Shown here: piece by piece, positions 17,597-26,373 of the stretch | Layout: every line of letters starts with the position of its first letter | Numbering within the stretch: position 1 is the stretch's first letter | Assembly (NCBI GenBank): GCA_964460075.1 | Contig: CAYWPC010000012.1 | Span: forward strand, 1 to 64,000 | Reading direction: 5' to 3' | Source of the DNA: JAMBLL01 sp964460075 | GTDB taxonomy: Bacteria > Actinomycetota > Acidimicrobiia > Spongiisociales > UBA5794 | DNA length: 64,000 nucleotides | Notes under the pieces: model-generated | The model's input: only the letters and a program-made list of their open reading frames with translations | The model's database searches: none | Told to the model about the DNA's origin: nothing | Made by a program: the position numbers and the translations under genes

Positions 17597-19132
17597 TCAG
17601 GCGTCTTCTTTGTCTTCTTCGGTGGCTCGTTCGAACGCTGCCTTGTTCAGCGCAGTGACCATGGCTCTGGCCGAGCCCTCGACGACGTCGGTTGACACAC
17701 CCGACCCAGCGTACGTGGTTGCACCAACCTTGATGATGACGTTGACGTTGGCCATCGCGTCGGCACCAGATGTCAGGGGAGAAACGCGGTAGTCGATCAG
17801 TGTGGCAGGGATCGAATAGGCATCCTGAAGGGCGACGAAGGTGGCATTCACCATGCCGTCACCCTCCGCCGAAGACGTCAATGTCTCGCCGTCTCTTTCA
17901 AGCGTCACCGTCGCGTCTGGCGTTACGTCTGATCCTCCTGTTGCGTGAATGCCCACAAGGGTCCATTCGTACGCGTCGGCCTTTGAGTCGGCTGCGACGA
18001 TCGCTCGTAGGCCTTGCTCGCTGATCTCGCCCTTGCGGTCCGCGAGTTCCTTGAAACGTGCGAATGCTCGCTTGAAGTCCTCGTCAGACAGGCTGATATC
18101 GAGTTTGGCGAGCGCATCGGCAAATGCGGCCCTGCCAGAGTGCTTTCCGAGCACAAGAACCGACTTCTGTCCCACCGTCGAGGGATCCATGATCTCGTAG
18201 GTCTCTCGGTTGCGAAGGACACCATGCTGATGGATTCCGGATTCGTGAGCGAAAGCGTTTCTGCCAACGACGGCCTTGTTGTACTGGATTGGATACCCAG
18301 TAAGGCTCGACACCAGCCGTGAGGTCTCAAAAATCTCCTTCGTGTCCGCTTCGATCTCGACCTCGAAATGGTCTGGTCTCGTCGTCACAGCCATGATGAT
18401 CTCTTCGGTGGAGGTGTTCCCAGCACGTTCGCCGATTCCGTTGATGGCGCCCTCGATCTGACGTGCACCCGCCCGGATCGCCGATAGCGAGTTCGCGACG
18501 GCGAGCCCCAAATCGTTGTGACAGTGCGTCGAGATGACGATGTCCTCGTTGCCGTTGCGAACATCGGCGAACACCAGCGATAGCAACGCCACAAAGTCCT
18601 CAGGCATGGCGTAGCCGACCGTGTCAGGGATGTTGATGGTTGTTGCGCCTGCTGCAACGGCTGCTCGGCAGATCTCGACGATGAATTCGGGGTCAGATCG
18701 GGTTGCGTCCTGAGGCGAGAACTCGACGTCATCTACGTATCTGCGCGCTCTCGTCACACCCTCGCGGGCGGAGGCAAGTACCTCCTGGGGTGTCATGCGC
18801 AGCATCTGCTCCATGTGAATCGGCGAGGTCGAGGTAAACACGTGGATTCGTTTCTTGTCTGCTCTCTTGACAGCATCGGCTGCGCGGTCGATGTCGTCGG
18901 GGTGTGTGCGGGCGAGCGAAGCAATGATCGGCCCGGACACCTCTGATGCGATTCGTGAGACGGATTCGAAGTCACCAGGGCTCGAAGCTGCGAAGCCGGC
19001 TTCGATGACATCCACCTTGAGCTTCGCGAGTTGCGTGGCAATGGCGACCTTGTCATCTGGTGACAGCGCGATGCCCGGTGCCTGTTCGCCGTCTCGCAGC
19101 GTCGTGTCGAAGATGATCAACTTGTCATTCAT
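17597..19132 (-). CDS. leuA: 2-isopropylmalate synthase, short form
   Basis: 511 residues. The DRE-TIM metallolyase marks are FDTTLRDGEQAPG at the N-terminus, the metal-binding STHCHNDLGLAVANSL, GERAGNTSTEEIIM and ESGIHQHGVLRN; the last 120 or so residues are the leucine-sensing regulatory domain. It condenses acetyl-CoA with 2-oxoisovalerate. This is the E. coli-like short class, not the roughly 600-residue class typical of Corynebacterium, Mycobacterium and Streptomyces. Citramalate synthase is a close relative, but the operon context favours leuA. Confidence 0.9.
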   Translation of the reverse strand: MNDKLIIFDTTLRDGEQAPGIALSPDDKVAIATQLAKLKVDVIEAGFAASSPGDFESVSRIASEVSGPIIASLARTHPDDIDRAADAVKRADKKRIHVFTSTSPIHMEQMLRMTPQEVLASAREGVTRARRYVDDVEFSPQDATRSDPEFIVEICRAAVAAGATTINIPDTVGYAMPEDFVALLSLVFADVRNGNEDIVISTHCHNDLGLAVANSLSAIRAGARQIEGAINGIGERAGNTSTEEIIMAVTTRPDHFEVEIEADTKEIFETSRLVSSLTGYPIQYNKAVVGRNAFAHESGIHQHGVLRNRETYEIMDPSTVGQKSVLVLGKHSGRAAFADALAKLDISLSDEDFKRAFARFKELADRKGEISEQGLRAIVAADSKADAYEWTLVGIHATGGSDVTPDATVTLERDGETLTSSAEGDGMVNATFVALQDAYSIPATLIDYRVSPLTSGADAMANVNVIIKVGATTYAGSGVSTDVVEGSARAMVTALNKAAFERATEEDKEDA

Positions 19133-19164
19133 GCAACCAACCTTCCGCTATTCGCCCAGCGATC

Positions 19165-20178
19165 TCAAATGTCGTCTTCAGGTGTCTTCGGGACCAGGAA
19201 TGTCATCATGTCGCGCAGCCGTCTCCCGGTTATTTCGACCGGATGGACAGCGATCGCCGCTCGTGCCGCCTCGAGGCGTGGTGCTCCTGCTGCGTACTCA
19301 GCCATCCACTCTCTTGCGAAATCGCCGGACTGGATCTCTCTAAGGATCTTCTTCATCTCTGCCTTTGTGTCTGCGCTGACGATTCGTGGGCCCCTCGAGA
19401 TGTCACCGTATTCAGCCGTATCCGAGATCGAATGTCGCATCCATGCAATCCCACCCTCCCACAGGAGGTCGACGATCAGCTTGAGTTCGTGGAGCACCTC
19501 GAAATACGCCATCTCAGGTTCGTACCCACCCTCGGTGAGTGTCTCAAATGCTGCCTGGATCAGCGAGTCGACCCCTCCGCACAGGATGACCTGCTCTCCG
19601 AAGAGGTCTGTCTCGGTCTCTGCATCGAAGGTCGTCTCGATGACACCGCCGCGTGTGCCTCCGATCGCGTGCGCATAGGACAAGCCAAGGGCTCGGGCGT
19701 CGCCGGTCGCATCCTGGTGGACCGCAAGGAGTGTCGGTACTCCTGAGCCCTCGACGAACTGTCTGCGAACGAGATGCCCGGGACCCTTCGGCGCCACCAT
19801 GACCACATCGACATCTGGAGGAGGGGTGATGAATCCGAAGTGGATGGAGAATCCGTGAGCGAAGAAGACAGCATCGCCCGAGCTGAGGTTCGGTGCAATG
19901 ACGCGCTCATAGACTTCTGGCTGTACCTGGTCGGGAACGAGGACCATGATGACGTCGGCCCAATCGACAGCGGTCGCTGGGTCGACGACTTTCAGACCGG
20001 CGTCGGAAGCTGTCTGGGCCCGCGGAGAGCCCTCCCTGAGCCCAACGACAACGTCGACGCCAGAGTCCTTCAAGTTGAGTGCGTGGGCGTGGCCCTGGCT
20101 TCCGAAGCCGAGGACGGACACCTTGCGGCGTGTGATCAACCCAGGATCGGCATCTGCTTCGTAGTACATCTTGGTCAT
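19165..20178 (-). CDS. ilvC: Ketol-acid reductoisomerase
   Basis: 337 residues, the class I size. SVLGFGSQGHAHALNLKDSG binds NADPH, APKGPGHLVRRQFVEG follows, and the knotted C-terminal domain contains the Mg-binding ETDLFGEQVILCGG and ELKLIVDLLWEGG. It isomerises and reduces acetolactate or acetohydroxybutyrate on the way to valine and isoleucine. The ATG overlaps the ilvN stop by 4 nt. Confidence 0.97.
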   Translation of the reverse strand: MTKMYYEADADPGLITRRKVSVLGFGSQGHAHALNLKDSGVDVVVGLREGSPRAQTASDAGLKVVDPATAVDWADVIMVLVPDQVQPEVYERVIAPNLSSGDAVFFAHGFSIHFGFITPPPDVDVVMVAPKGPGHLVRRQFVEGSGVPTLLAVHQDATGDARALGLSYAHAIGGTRGGVIETTFDAETETDLFGEQVILCGGVDSLIQAAFETLTEGGYEPEMAYFEVLHELKLIVDLLWEGGIAWMRHSISDTAEYGDISRGPRIVSADTKAEMKKILREIQSGDFAREWMAEYAAGAPRLEAARAAIAVHPVEITGRRLRDMMTFLVPKTPEDDI

Positions 20179-20705
20179 CGTGCTGGCTCCCTACGCTGCT
20201 CTCCGTTGTTTCTTCGTTGCTTCTTGGTCGCTGACTTCGTGTCCTTCGCCAGGGCGATCCGCCCGGATTTCACGAGACTGACGATGCCGTAGATCTTCAT
20301 GATCTCAAGGAAGTCGGCAAGACGCGACGGTTCGCCGACGACTTCGAATGTGATGGTTTGCACGCCGACATCGACTGCCTTGGCTTCGAAGATGGTCGCA
20401 GCGTCGAGAATCTCACCCCTACGGGCCGGTTCGGCGTTGACCCGCACCAGCATGATCTCGCGTTCTACTGCAGAACCAGGTGCGTGCTCGGTGACCTTGA
20501 GTGTGTGAATGAGCTTGTACAGCTGCTTGACGATCTGCTCCATCTCCGGTCCGTCGACGACGACCGTCATACGGGACCGCTTGGGGTCTTCCGTTGGGCC
20601 GACCGTCAGTGAGTGAATGTTGAAGTCACGTCGCGCAAACATCGAGGACACACGGGCGAGAACACCTGGCTTGTTCTCGACAGTCACAGAGATCACATGC
20701 TGCAT
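20175..20705 (-). CDS. ilvN: Acetolactate synthase, regulatory subunit
   Basis: 176 residues. An ACT domain begins at once (HVISVTVENKPGVLARVSSM, FNIHSLTVGPTE), the domain that binds valine for feedback control, and a second alpha/beta domain follows (EIMLVRVNAEPARRGEIL). The tail is basic and lysine-rich. The ATG at 20705 is chosen because it overlaps the ilvB stop (TGATG) and starts the ACT strand directly; the frame upstream of it is inside ilvB. Confidence 0.96.
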   Translation of the reverse strand: MQHVISVTVENKPGVLARVSSMFARRDFNIHSLTVGPTEDPKRSRMTVVVDGPEMEQIVKQLYKLIHTLKVTEHAPGSAVEREIMLVRVNAEPARRGEILDAATIFEAKAVDVGVQTITFEVVGEPSRLADFLEIMKIYGIVSLVKSGRIALAKDTKSATKKQRRNNGEQRREPAR

Positions 20706-22420
20706 CAGAGATCCTCCGGTCCCATGATGATGATGTCGTTCGAGCCGCCAGCTTGGATCATCGGGAATACCATCGCGTTCGGATCGCACACGAACTCCAT
20801 GACCACAGGCCTGTCACTCACGGCTAGCGCCTTGTCGATCGTGGAGACGACCTCCGTCGGCCGCTCAGCCCTGAAACCGGCGCAACCCATGGCCTCGGCC
20901 AGTTTGACAATATCGGGGTTTGATGGTGACAGCTCCGTGCCGCTGTACCTGTTGTTGTAGAACAGCTTCTGCCACTGGCGAACCATGCCGAGGTTCGCGT
21001 TGTTCATCACAGCGATCTTGACAGGGATCTCCTCGATCGCAGCAGTGATGAGTTCCTGGAACGTCATCTGGAAACAGCCGTCACCGTCGATGGCGATGAC
21101 GGTCGAATCGGGCATGCCAGCTTGAGCGCCAACGGCAGCCGGAACGGCGAAGCCCATCGTTCCCAGTCCACCAGAGTTGATCCATGTGTTCGGCTTTTCG
21201 AACTGCCAAAACTGTGATGCCCACATCTGGTGCTGGCCAACACCTGAGACGACGATCGTGTCGGGTCCCGATCGTTTGGACAACTCGTCGATGACATACT
21301 GTTGTTGGATCGGCCCGTCGGGATCCTGGTCATAGGCTAGGGGGAAGTCTCTCAACCAGGCGGCGATGGTGTCGAACCAATCGTCACGCCGTGGAGCAAC
21401 ATCCCCGTGGAGCGCCTCGTTTCCTGCCTCGATGAGCTGCTGAAGTACCACTTTTGCATCGCCAACGATCGGAACGTCTGCTCGTCGAATCTTGCCGATC
21501 TCGGCCGGGTCGACATCTATGTGGATGACCTTGGCCTCTGGAGCGAACGTCGTGGGGTCTCCCGTCACGCGGTCGTCGAACCGAGCTCCGACGGCGATGA
21601 GGAGATCCGATCGCTGTATCGCTGTCGAAGCGGTGTACGTCCCGTGCATGCCGGACATGCCGAGGGCAAGCGGGTGCGAGTCTGGGATTGCACCTCGGGC
21701 CATCAATGTCGTGACAACCGGAAGATGCTGTGTGGTTGCGAATTCGGTGAGTTGCTCGCTCGCACCGGCCCGAATGATGCCGCCACCTGCGTAGAGCACG
21801 GGACGATCCGAAGCAAGGATCATGTCGATCGCGGCAGCGACTTGTCGAGGGTGTCCCTTGACGGATGGTTTGTAGCCTGGCAGATCGAGTTGGCCACGAC
21901 CATGCCATGCTGTTTCGCTTGCGAGCGCATCTTTGGTGATATCCACGAGCACCGGACCTGGTCGCCCTGTTGATGCGACGTGGAACGCCTCTCTAATCGA
22001 TGCGGCGATCTCATCGGCGCTCGTCACGAGGTAGTTGTGTTTGGTCGCTGGCATCGAGATACCCCACGTGTAGGCCTCTTGAAATGCGTCGAGCCCGATC
22101 GAGTTGGAGCCCACCTGTGCCGTGATCGCAACGACAGGGATCGAATCCATGTACGCATCGGCGAGCGGTGTGATCAGGTTCGTGGCACCGGGTCCGGATG
22201 TAGCGATTGTCACTCCGACGCGTCCCGTTGCATGCGCGTACCCCGATGCCATATGACCGCCACCCTGCTCATGGCGTACGAGCACGTGACGGATGGAGCT
22301 GTCGTACAGCGAATCGTACGCCCGGAGGATGGCGCCCCCTGGAAGCCCGAAAACAATCTCGACTCCTTCGTGCTCGAGGGATCGGATGAGTATGTCTGCG
22401 CCTGTGAGTAATTCGCCCAT
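20705..22420 (-). CDS. ilvB: Acetolactate synthase, catalytic subunit
   Basis: 571 residues. A TPP-dependent enzyme that condenses two pyruvates, or pyruvate and 2-oxobutyrate. VFGLPGGAILRAYD and VRHEQGGGHMASGYA start the N-terminal TPP domain with its catalytic glutamate region, and IDGDGCFQMTFQELITA is the Mg/TPP motif, followed by NNANLGMVRQWQ. The ATG at 22420 is preceded by GGAGAA at 6 nt; the open frame extends 17 codons further, but those codons lie in the attenuator hairpin and are not expected to be translated. First structural gene of ilvBNC-leuAB. Confidence 0.97.
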   Translation of the reverse strand: MGELLTGADILIRSLEHEGVEIVFGLPGGAILRAYDSLYDSSIRHVLVRHEQGGGHMASGYAHATGRVGVTIATSGPGATNLITPLADAYMDSIPVVAITAQVGSNSIGLDAFQEAYTWGISMPATKHNYLVTSADEIAASIREAFHVASTGRPGPVLVDITKDALASETAWHGRGQLDLPGYKPSVKGHPRQVAAAIDMILASDRPVLYAGGGIIRAGASEQLTEFATTQHLPVVTTLMARGAIPDSHPLALGMSGMHGTYTASTAIQRSDLLIAVGARFDDRVTGDPTTFAPEAKVIHIDVDPAEIGKIRRADVPIVGDAKVVLQQLIEAGNEALHGDVAPRRDDWFDTIAAWLRDFPLAYDQDPDGPIQQQYVIDELSKRSGPDTIVVSGVGQHQMWASQFWQFEKPNTWINSGGLGTMGFAVPAAVGAQAGMPDSTVIAIDGDGCFQMTFQELITAAIEEIPVKIAVMNNANLGMVRQWQKLFYNNRYSGTELSPSNPDIVKLAEAMGCAGFRAERPTEVVSTIDKALAVSDRPVVMEFVCDPNAMVFPMIQAGGSNDIIIMGPEDL

Positions 22421-22433
22421 TGTGTTCTCCGGA

Positions 22434-22463
22434 TAAAAGAAACCCTCCGGGGCACGGAGGGTT
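22434..22463 (-). terminator. ilvB attenuator terminator
   Basis: In the minus-strand RNA a 9-bp perfect GC-rich stem (arms 22455-22463 and 22441-22449, 5-nt loop) is followed directly by TTTCTTTT, a textbook intrinsic terminator. It lies 14 nt upstream of the ilvB ATG and behind a leader peptide, so it should act as an attenuator. Confidence 0.85.
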
Positions 22464-22464
22464 G

Positions 22465-22489
22465 GGCGCATCGTTGGAACTGATGCGCC
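22465..22489 (-). promoter_or_regulatory. Upstream leader hairpin of the ilvB attenuator
   Basis: A perfect 8-bp stem (arms 22482-22489 and 22465-22472, 9-nt loop). Its 5' arm starts on the last base of the leader-peptide stop codon, so a ribosome on the leader would cover it. It ends 1 nt before the terminator stem; it may be the pause or anti-antiterminator stem. I do not see a clear competing antiterminator pairing. Confidence 0.65.
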
Positions 22490-22527
22490 TAGGTAAGAAT
22501 GAGTACGTACGTGTTTCGGATGCTCAT
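22489..22527 (-). CDS. ilvB leader peptide
   Basis: A 12-codon ORF, MSIRNTYVLILT, too short for normal gene callers. Val-Leu-Ile-Leu-Thr in a row just before the stop is what a branched-chain amino acid attenuation peptide needs: shortage of charged Val, Leu or Ile tRNA would stall the ribosome beside the hairpins. A GGAAG stretch lies about 6 nt upstream of the ATG. Leader peptides ahead of ilvB are known from comparative work on actinobacteria. Confidence 0.82.
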   Translation of the reverse strand: MSIRNTYVLILT

Positions 22528-22558
22528 ATGTGCTTCCGTCGGTTGAGGACTGGACGTC

Positions 22559-22586
22559 AGTATTGCATCGTGTGCTTTCATGTCAA
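22559..22586 (-). promoter_or_regulatory. Promoter of the ilvBNC-leuAB operon
   Basis: A perfect -35 TTGACA (22581-22586, minus strand), 16-nt spacer and AATACT (22559-22564) as -10. Transcription would start near 22552, giving a leader of about 130 nt that includes the peptide and both hairpins. Confidence 0.6.
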
Positions 22587-22643
22587 GATGAGCAGGTTTG
22601 CAATCCCGATGCAGCAGCCACGTTGAACGTGCAAGAACACTCG

Positions 22644-23822
22644 ATGCTTGCCAAAGTCGTTGTTGTCGCGCGTCACGAACTTGCGGATCGAGACGACGAT
22701 GACATCCCTGCAAGACTTCGTCGGGTGGCTCGCAGCGCCTCACGTACGCTGCCACCTCCGTTCGCATCGGCGGTGCTTCGAGAGATTCGCGAGAACGAAT
22801 CGTTTCGCGGGGCAGTGAGGGAGCGTTGGAACGACGAGGCGATTGAAGATGCCATTGGCGGTGCCTTTCTCGCCGATCCGAGCGAGGGTATGAGCGAACT
22901 CGTTGATGGCGCGACCGAGATGCGGATCGTTCGACTCGAGCAGGAAGTCGCTCGTGGCCACGATCAGGTCGAGTCACTCGAATCCCAGTTGCAAGAGGCG
23001 AAACGTCGTCTTTCGGACATGCGTGCTCACCATGAGGCGACCCGCAAGGAGATGAAGCGCAGCGAGAGGGCGTCGAAGGTTGGCCTCGCGCGTTCGGTTC
23101 GTGAGCTCGAAGAGCGTCTCGAAAGGGCCGTCAACGATCGGAGGCGCTTGTACAGCGTGATCGACGAACTCAGAGCGGCACTCGAGGATGCAACCAGAAG
23201 GATTGCCCGCTCGGCCGACCGTTCGCTACGCAGGAGTGCGCCTGTTGCGGCTTCGAGAAGTTCCCCCCTTGAGCAACCGCCACGCGAGCCCGTCGCTTTC
23301 GCTGCGTGGCTCGACGCGATCGAGCGATCCTATCGACCTTTCAGGGAACCGACACGAAGAGAAAGGCCGCAGCGGCTGCACAGCGAGCTTGCCGTTCCCG
23401 ATGGCTTGACACCAGACACGCGAGAGGCACTCATCTCGCTGATCGAACAGAAGCCCGAGTCGATCGTCATCGACGGCTACAACGTTGCGGGCATCCTCAT
23501 GCCAGGCAACTTCTCGACACCGAATGTGCGAGCGTCCGTGATAGCGAAGGCTGACCGTCTCGCGGCTGCGTCCGGTGCGCACGTCATTGTTGTGTTCGAC
23601 GCGGCGGCGATCGAGGGTCGGCCTTCGTTCGTCTCGGCTGGGGGAGTTGATGTCCGATTCTCGCACGGATGCAGCGCGGATGAAGAGATCGTGCAGATCG
23701 TTCGCCGGAACGAGGCAACATCGATCGTGATCACGAACGATCGTGAGGTCAGAGAGGCGTGCTCTGAAGAAGGCTGCGTGCCGGTATGGTCGACCGCTTT
23801 CGTTTCCTGGTCAGACCGTTAG
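22644..23822 (+). CDS. NYN (YacP-like) domain protein with coiled coil
   Basis: 392 residues in three parts. The first 85 or so form a helical region (HELADRDDDDIPARLRRVAR, FRGAVRERWND) common in actinomycete members. Residues about 95-190 are a charged coiled coil (EMRIVRLEQEVARG, LESQLQEAKRRLSDMRAHHE, ELEERLERAVNDRRRLY). The C-terminal 150 are a NYN/PIN-like ribonuclease domain: IVIDGYNVAGILMPG with the first acidic residue, HVIVVFDAA, DEEIVQIVR and SIVITNDREVREAC. YacP-type proteins (Rae1) cleave RNA on the ribosome in Bacillus; the same role here is inference. The start is uncertain: ATG 22644, or GTG 22632 in the same frame. Confidence 0.75.
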   Translation: MLAKVVVVARHELADRDDDDIPARLRRVARSASRTLPPPFASAVLREIRENESFRGAVRERWNDEAIEDAIGGAFLADPSEGMSELVDGATEMRIVRLEQEVARGHDQVESLESQLQEAKRRLSDMRAHHEATRKEMKRSERASKVGLARSVRELEERLERAVNDRRRLYSVIDELRAALEDATRRIARSADRSLRRSAPVAASRSSPLEQPPREPVAFAAWLDAIERSYRPFREPTRRERPQRLHSELAVPDGLTPDTREALISLIEQKPESIVIDGYNVAGILMPGNFSTPNVRASVIAKADRLAAASGAHVIVVFDAAAIEGRPSFVSAGGVDVRFSHGCSADEEIVQIVRRNEATSIVITNDREVREACSEEGCVPVWSTAFVSWSDR

Positions 23823-23902
23823 GCGGAAGGCGACGCCGCGACCTCACGGGTCTCAGCCAGGATCGCACGTGCGTTGTTAAGTCGGCACACCCAGTCTGCT
23901 GG

Positions 23903-24937
23903 TCAGGTCACGAATTGAGCGATTGTTCGCAGCGTCGTGACATCTGACGTGGCGACAATGAGTGTCGACACGCCGGCCTCACGCCATGCGTCGAGCCGGT
24001 CACGTATCTGTTCGGGCGATCCAACGAGACAGAGTTCGTCGACGAGTCGGTCGGGCACAGCCATGGTTGCTTCCATCTTCTTACCCGCGAGGTAGAGGTC
24101 CTGGATCTGCTCGGCTTCCGCTTCGTACCCATAGCGCCGAGCGAGGTCGTTGTAGAAGTTCTTGCCCTTGGCTCCCATGCCTCCGATGTACAGCGCCAAC
24201 TGTGGCTTCATCTGCAAGCGACCGTCGTCAATGTCGTCGGTCACGATTGCCGAGACGGTCGGGGCAATGTCGAATCTCTCCTCCTTGCCATGATCCCCAC
24301 TGAGGGAGAAGCCGTTGCGTAGAAGCGGCTCGTAGACGGCTGATGTGCGTTCCGGTGAGAAGAAGATCGGTAGCCAACCGTCTGCGATCTCAGCTGTTAG
24401 CTGAACGTTCTTGGGTCCGATGGCTGCGAGGTAGATCGGTAGTGAGAGATTCTTGGGACGCATCATGATCTTGAGCGGTTTCCCCAGACCGGTTGCACCG
24501 TCGCCTTTGTAGGGAAGCTGGAAGTACGTTCCGTCGAATTCGACCGGTTCCTCCCTTGCGAGAATCTTTCGAAGGATTGCCACGTACTCCCTCGTGAGAC
24601 CGAGCGGCTTGCCGAAGGCCTTTCCGTGCCAACCTTCGACTACCTGAGGGCCGGAGACACCGAGCCCCATGAGGAACCTCCCGCCCGACATGAGGTCGAG
24701 TGTGGTCGCCGTCATGGCCGTCATTGCAGGGGTGCGAGCGGCCATCTGGAAGACGGCTGATCCGACCTTGATTCGAGATGTCTTCGCCGCTATCCATGCA
24801 AGCGGTGTGAGCGCGTCCGAGCCGTAGGCCTCGGCCGTCCACACGGAGTCGTAGCCAAGGTCCTCTGCCTCAGCGATGAGACTGAAGTTGTCCGCGATGG
24901 CGGTGCCGTAGTAGCCGATGTTGAGTCCGAGTTTCAT
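23903..24937 (-). CDS. F420-dependent luciferase-like oxidoreductase
   Basis: 344 residues of the LLM (luciferase-like monooxygenase) TIM-barrel superfamily, in the subgroup that uses coenzyme F420. KLGLNIGYYG at the start, AEAEDLGYDSVWTAEAYGSDALTPLAWIA, SGGRFLMGLGVSGPQVVEGWHG and a C-terminal LCLVGSPEQIRDRLDAWREAGV are typical. The ATG at 24937 begins the first barrel strand; the longer open frame upstream has no family similarity. Substrate unknown. Confidence 0.87.
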   Translation of the reverse strand: MKLGLNIGYYGTAIADNFSLIAEAEDLGYDSVWTAEAYGSDALTPLAWIAAKTSRIKVGSAVFQMAARTPAMTAMTATTLDLMSGGRFLMGLGVSGPQVVEGWHGKAFGKPLGLTREYVAILRKILAREEPVEFDGTYFQLPYKGDGATGLGKPLKIMMRPKNLSLPIYLAAIGPKNVQLTAEIADGWLPIFFSPERTSAVYEPLLRNGFSLSGDHGKEERFDIAPTVSAIVTDDIDDGRLQMKPQLALYIGGMGAKGKNFYNDLARRYGYEAEAEQIQDLYLAGKKMEATMAVPDRLVDELCLVGSPEQIRDRLDAWREAGVSTLIVATSDVTTLRTIAQFVT

Positions 24938-25028
24938 GAGGTCAGACAGTAGACGGATCTGCGCACTGTAGGTGTCTGAATATGTCATACCCATTCCGTA
25001 CGGTATTCCCAATGACTGGGAGGTACCG

Positions 25029-25232
25029 ATGATCATCGACTGCGACTGCTGCACGATGCGTGGCACAGAGGCTTGTGATGACTGTGTCGTGAACGTACTC
25101 GTGGGCGATTCGGGCATTCTCGCCCTCGCTCACGACGAGATGATGGCTATCGATGCCATGAGCCGTGTCGGCCTGATCTCGCCGATCAGGCTCGTCGATC
25201 GAGCGAGACCTTCCGCGGCATCCGGTACGTAG
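25029..25232 (+). CDS. Small cysteine-rich conserved protein
   Basis: 67 residues beginning MIIDCDCCTMRGTEACDDC: five cysteines in 12 positions (residues 5, 7, 8, 16, 19), likely to bind a metal such as zinc. The rest is short and partly helical (ALAHDEMMAIDAMSRVGLI). I recall similar small proteins in other actinomycetes but no function. The ATG at 25029 has GGGAGG 5 nt upstream, a strong site. It ends 9 nt before queG, so it is probably cotranscribed with it. Confidence 0.7.
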   Translation: MIIDCDCCTMRGTEACDDCVVNVLVGDSGILALAHDEMMAIDAMSRVGLISPIRLVDRARPSAASGT

Positions 25233-25241
25233 CATGAGGAC

Positions 25242-26318
25242 ATGGCCGACATTGACGACCTCCGCCATATCGCATCGTTGCACCGTGCAGTACTCGGTGT
25301 AACCGATCTGTCGCCCTTTCCTCAGGTGGCTCAGGCGATGCAAGGGAGAGTTAGCGACGGGACGGCAGCGCGTCTCGGTTTCACCTATCGCGACATCGAG
25401 ACCGCAACGGACCCCTCCCGGTCGTTTCCATGGGCGAAGTCGATCGTCGTGATTGCGGCTGGGTATCTGCTCGATGGCGATGGGCCCTCGGGCAGTCGGT
25501 CTGTGGCTCGTTTCGCGGACGGCGACCGATACAGGAGCCTCACATCAACACTCGACGCTGTTGCGGGGCACCTCGTGGAGCTTGGATACAGGGGCGAGGT
25601 TGTATTTGACGATGCCGCCCTCGTCGACAGAGCCCTCGCCGAGAGAGCAGGTGTGGGCTGGTGGGGGAAGAGCACGATGATCCTGACCCCCGGTCATGGA
25701 CCGTGGGTGCTCATCGGATCGGTGGTGACGAATGCTGACCTCCCACGTGACAAACCGATGGAACGAACTTGCGGTACGTGCGATGCGTGCATCCCCGCTT
25801 GTCCCACCGGTGCCATCGTTGCGCCGGGTGTTCTCGACGCACGTCGATGCCTCGCAGCGCTATTCCAGTCGAGGGGGGACATCCCTCGTCCTCTCCGACG
25901 GGCGGCCGGTGGGAGAATCTACGGTTGCGACGAGTGCCTGACAGCATGCCCTCCTGGCTCCCGACACCTGGCCTCGTACGTGTCTGCCGCCGATCACCTC
26001 ACACCTGAGGCAGTTCTCGAGATGAGCGATACTGCACTTGAGAGTGTTTTCGGGCACTGGTTCGTGCCGGGAAGGCAGATGCGGTTCCTCCGTCGGAACG
26101 CGCTCGTTGCGCTTGGCAACGTCGGCGGTGGTGACGCGGTTGGTGTCGCGATCGGTTACGTCGGACATCGGGACGCGATGTTGCGGCGTCACGCCTTCTG
26201 GGCCCTTGGATCGGTCGACCCGGAGGTTGCCGTTGTGATCGGTCGTGAGATCGAACGGGGTGAGAACGATGCAGGGATGCTCGCAGAGATCGAGGCGCTG
26301 ACCGTGTCGCAACGGTAA
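25242..26318 (+). CDS. queG: Epoxyqueuosine reductase
   Basis: 358 residues. The N-terminal half is the cobalamin-binding region, with VVFDDAALVDRALAERAGVGWWGKSTMIL containing the catalytic aspartate segment. Two 4Fe-4S clusters follow: CGTCDACIPACPTGAI and YGCDECLTACPPGSR. The C-terminus has HEAT-like helices (RFLRRNALVALGNVG, LRRHAFWALGSVD). It reduces epoxyqueuosine to queuosine in the tRNA wobble position. Other que genes are not in the window. ATG with GAGGA just upstream. Confidence 0.92.
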   Translation: MADIDDLRHIASLHRAVLGVTDLSPFPQVAQAMQGRVSDGTAARLGFTYRDIETATDPSRSFPWAKSIVVIAAGYLLDGDGPSGSRSVARFADGDRYRSLTSTLDAVAGHLVELGYRGEVVFDDAALVDRALAERAGVGWWGKSTMILTPGHGPWVLIGSVVTNADLPRDKPMERTCGTCDACIPACPTGAIVAPGVLDARRCLAALFQSRGDIPRPLRRAAGGRIYGCDECLTACPPGSRHLASYVSAADHLTPEAVLEMSDTALESVFGHWFVPGRQMRFLRRNALVALGNVGGGDAVGVAIGYVGHRDAMLRRHAFWALGSVDPEVAVVIGREIERGENDAGMLAEIEALTVSQR

Positions 26319-26373
26319 TCCCTGCGTCTACGCTTGGAGTCCACCGCAGGGACCATCGACATCAGGAGACACG

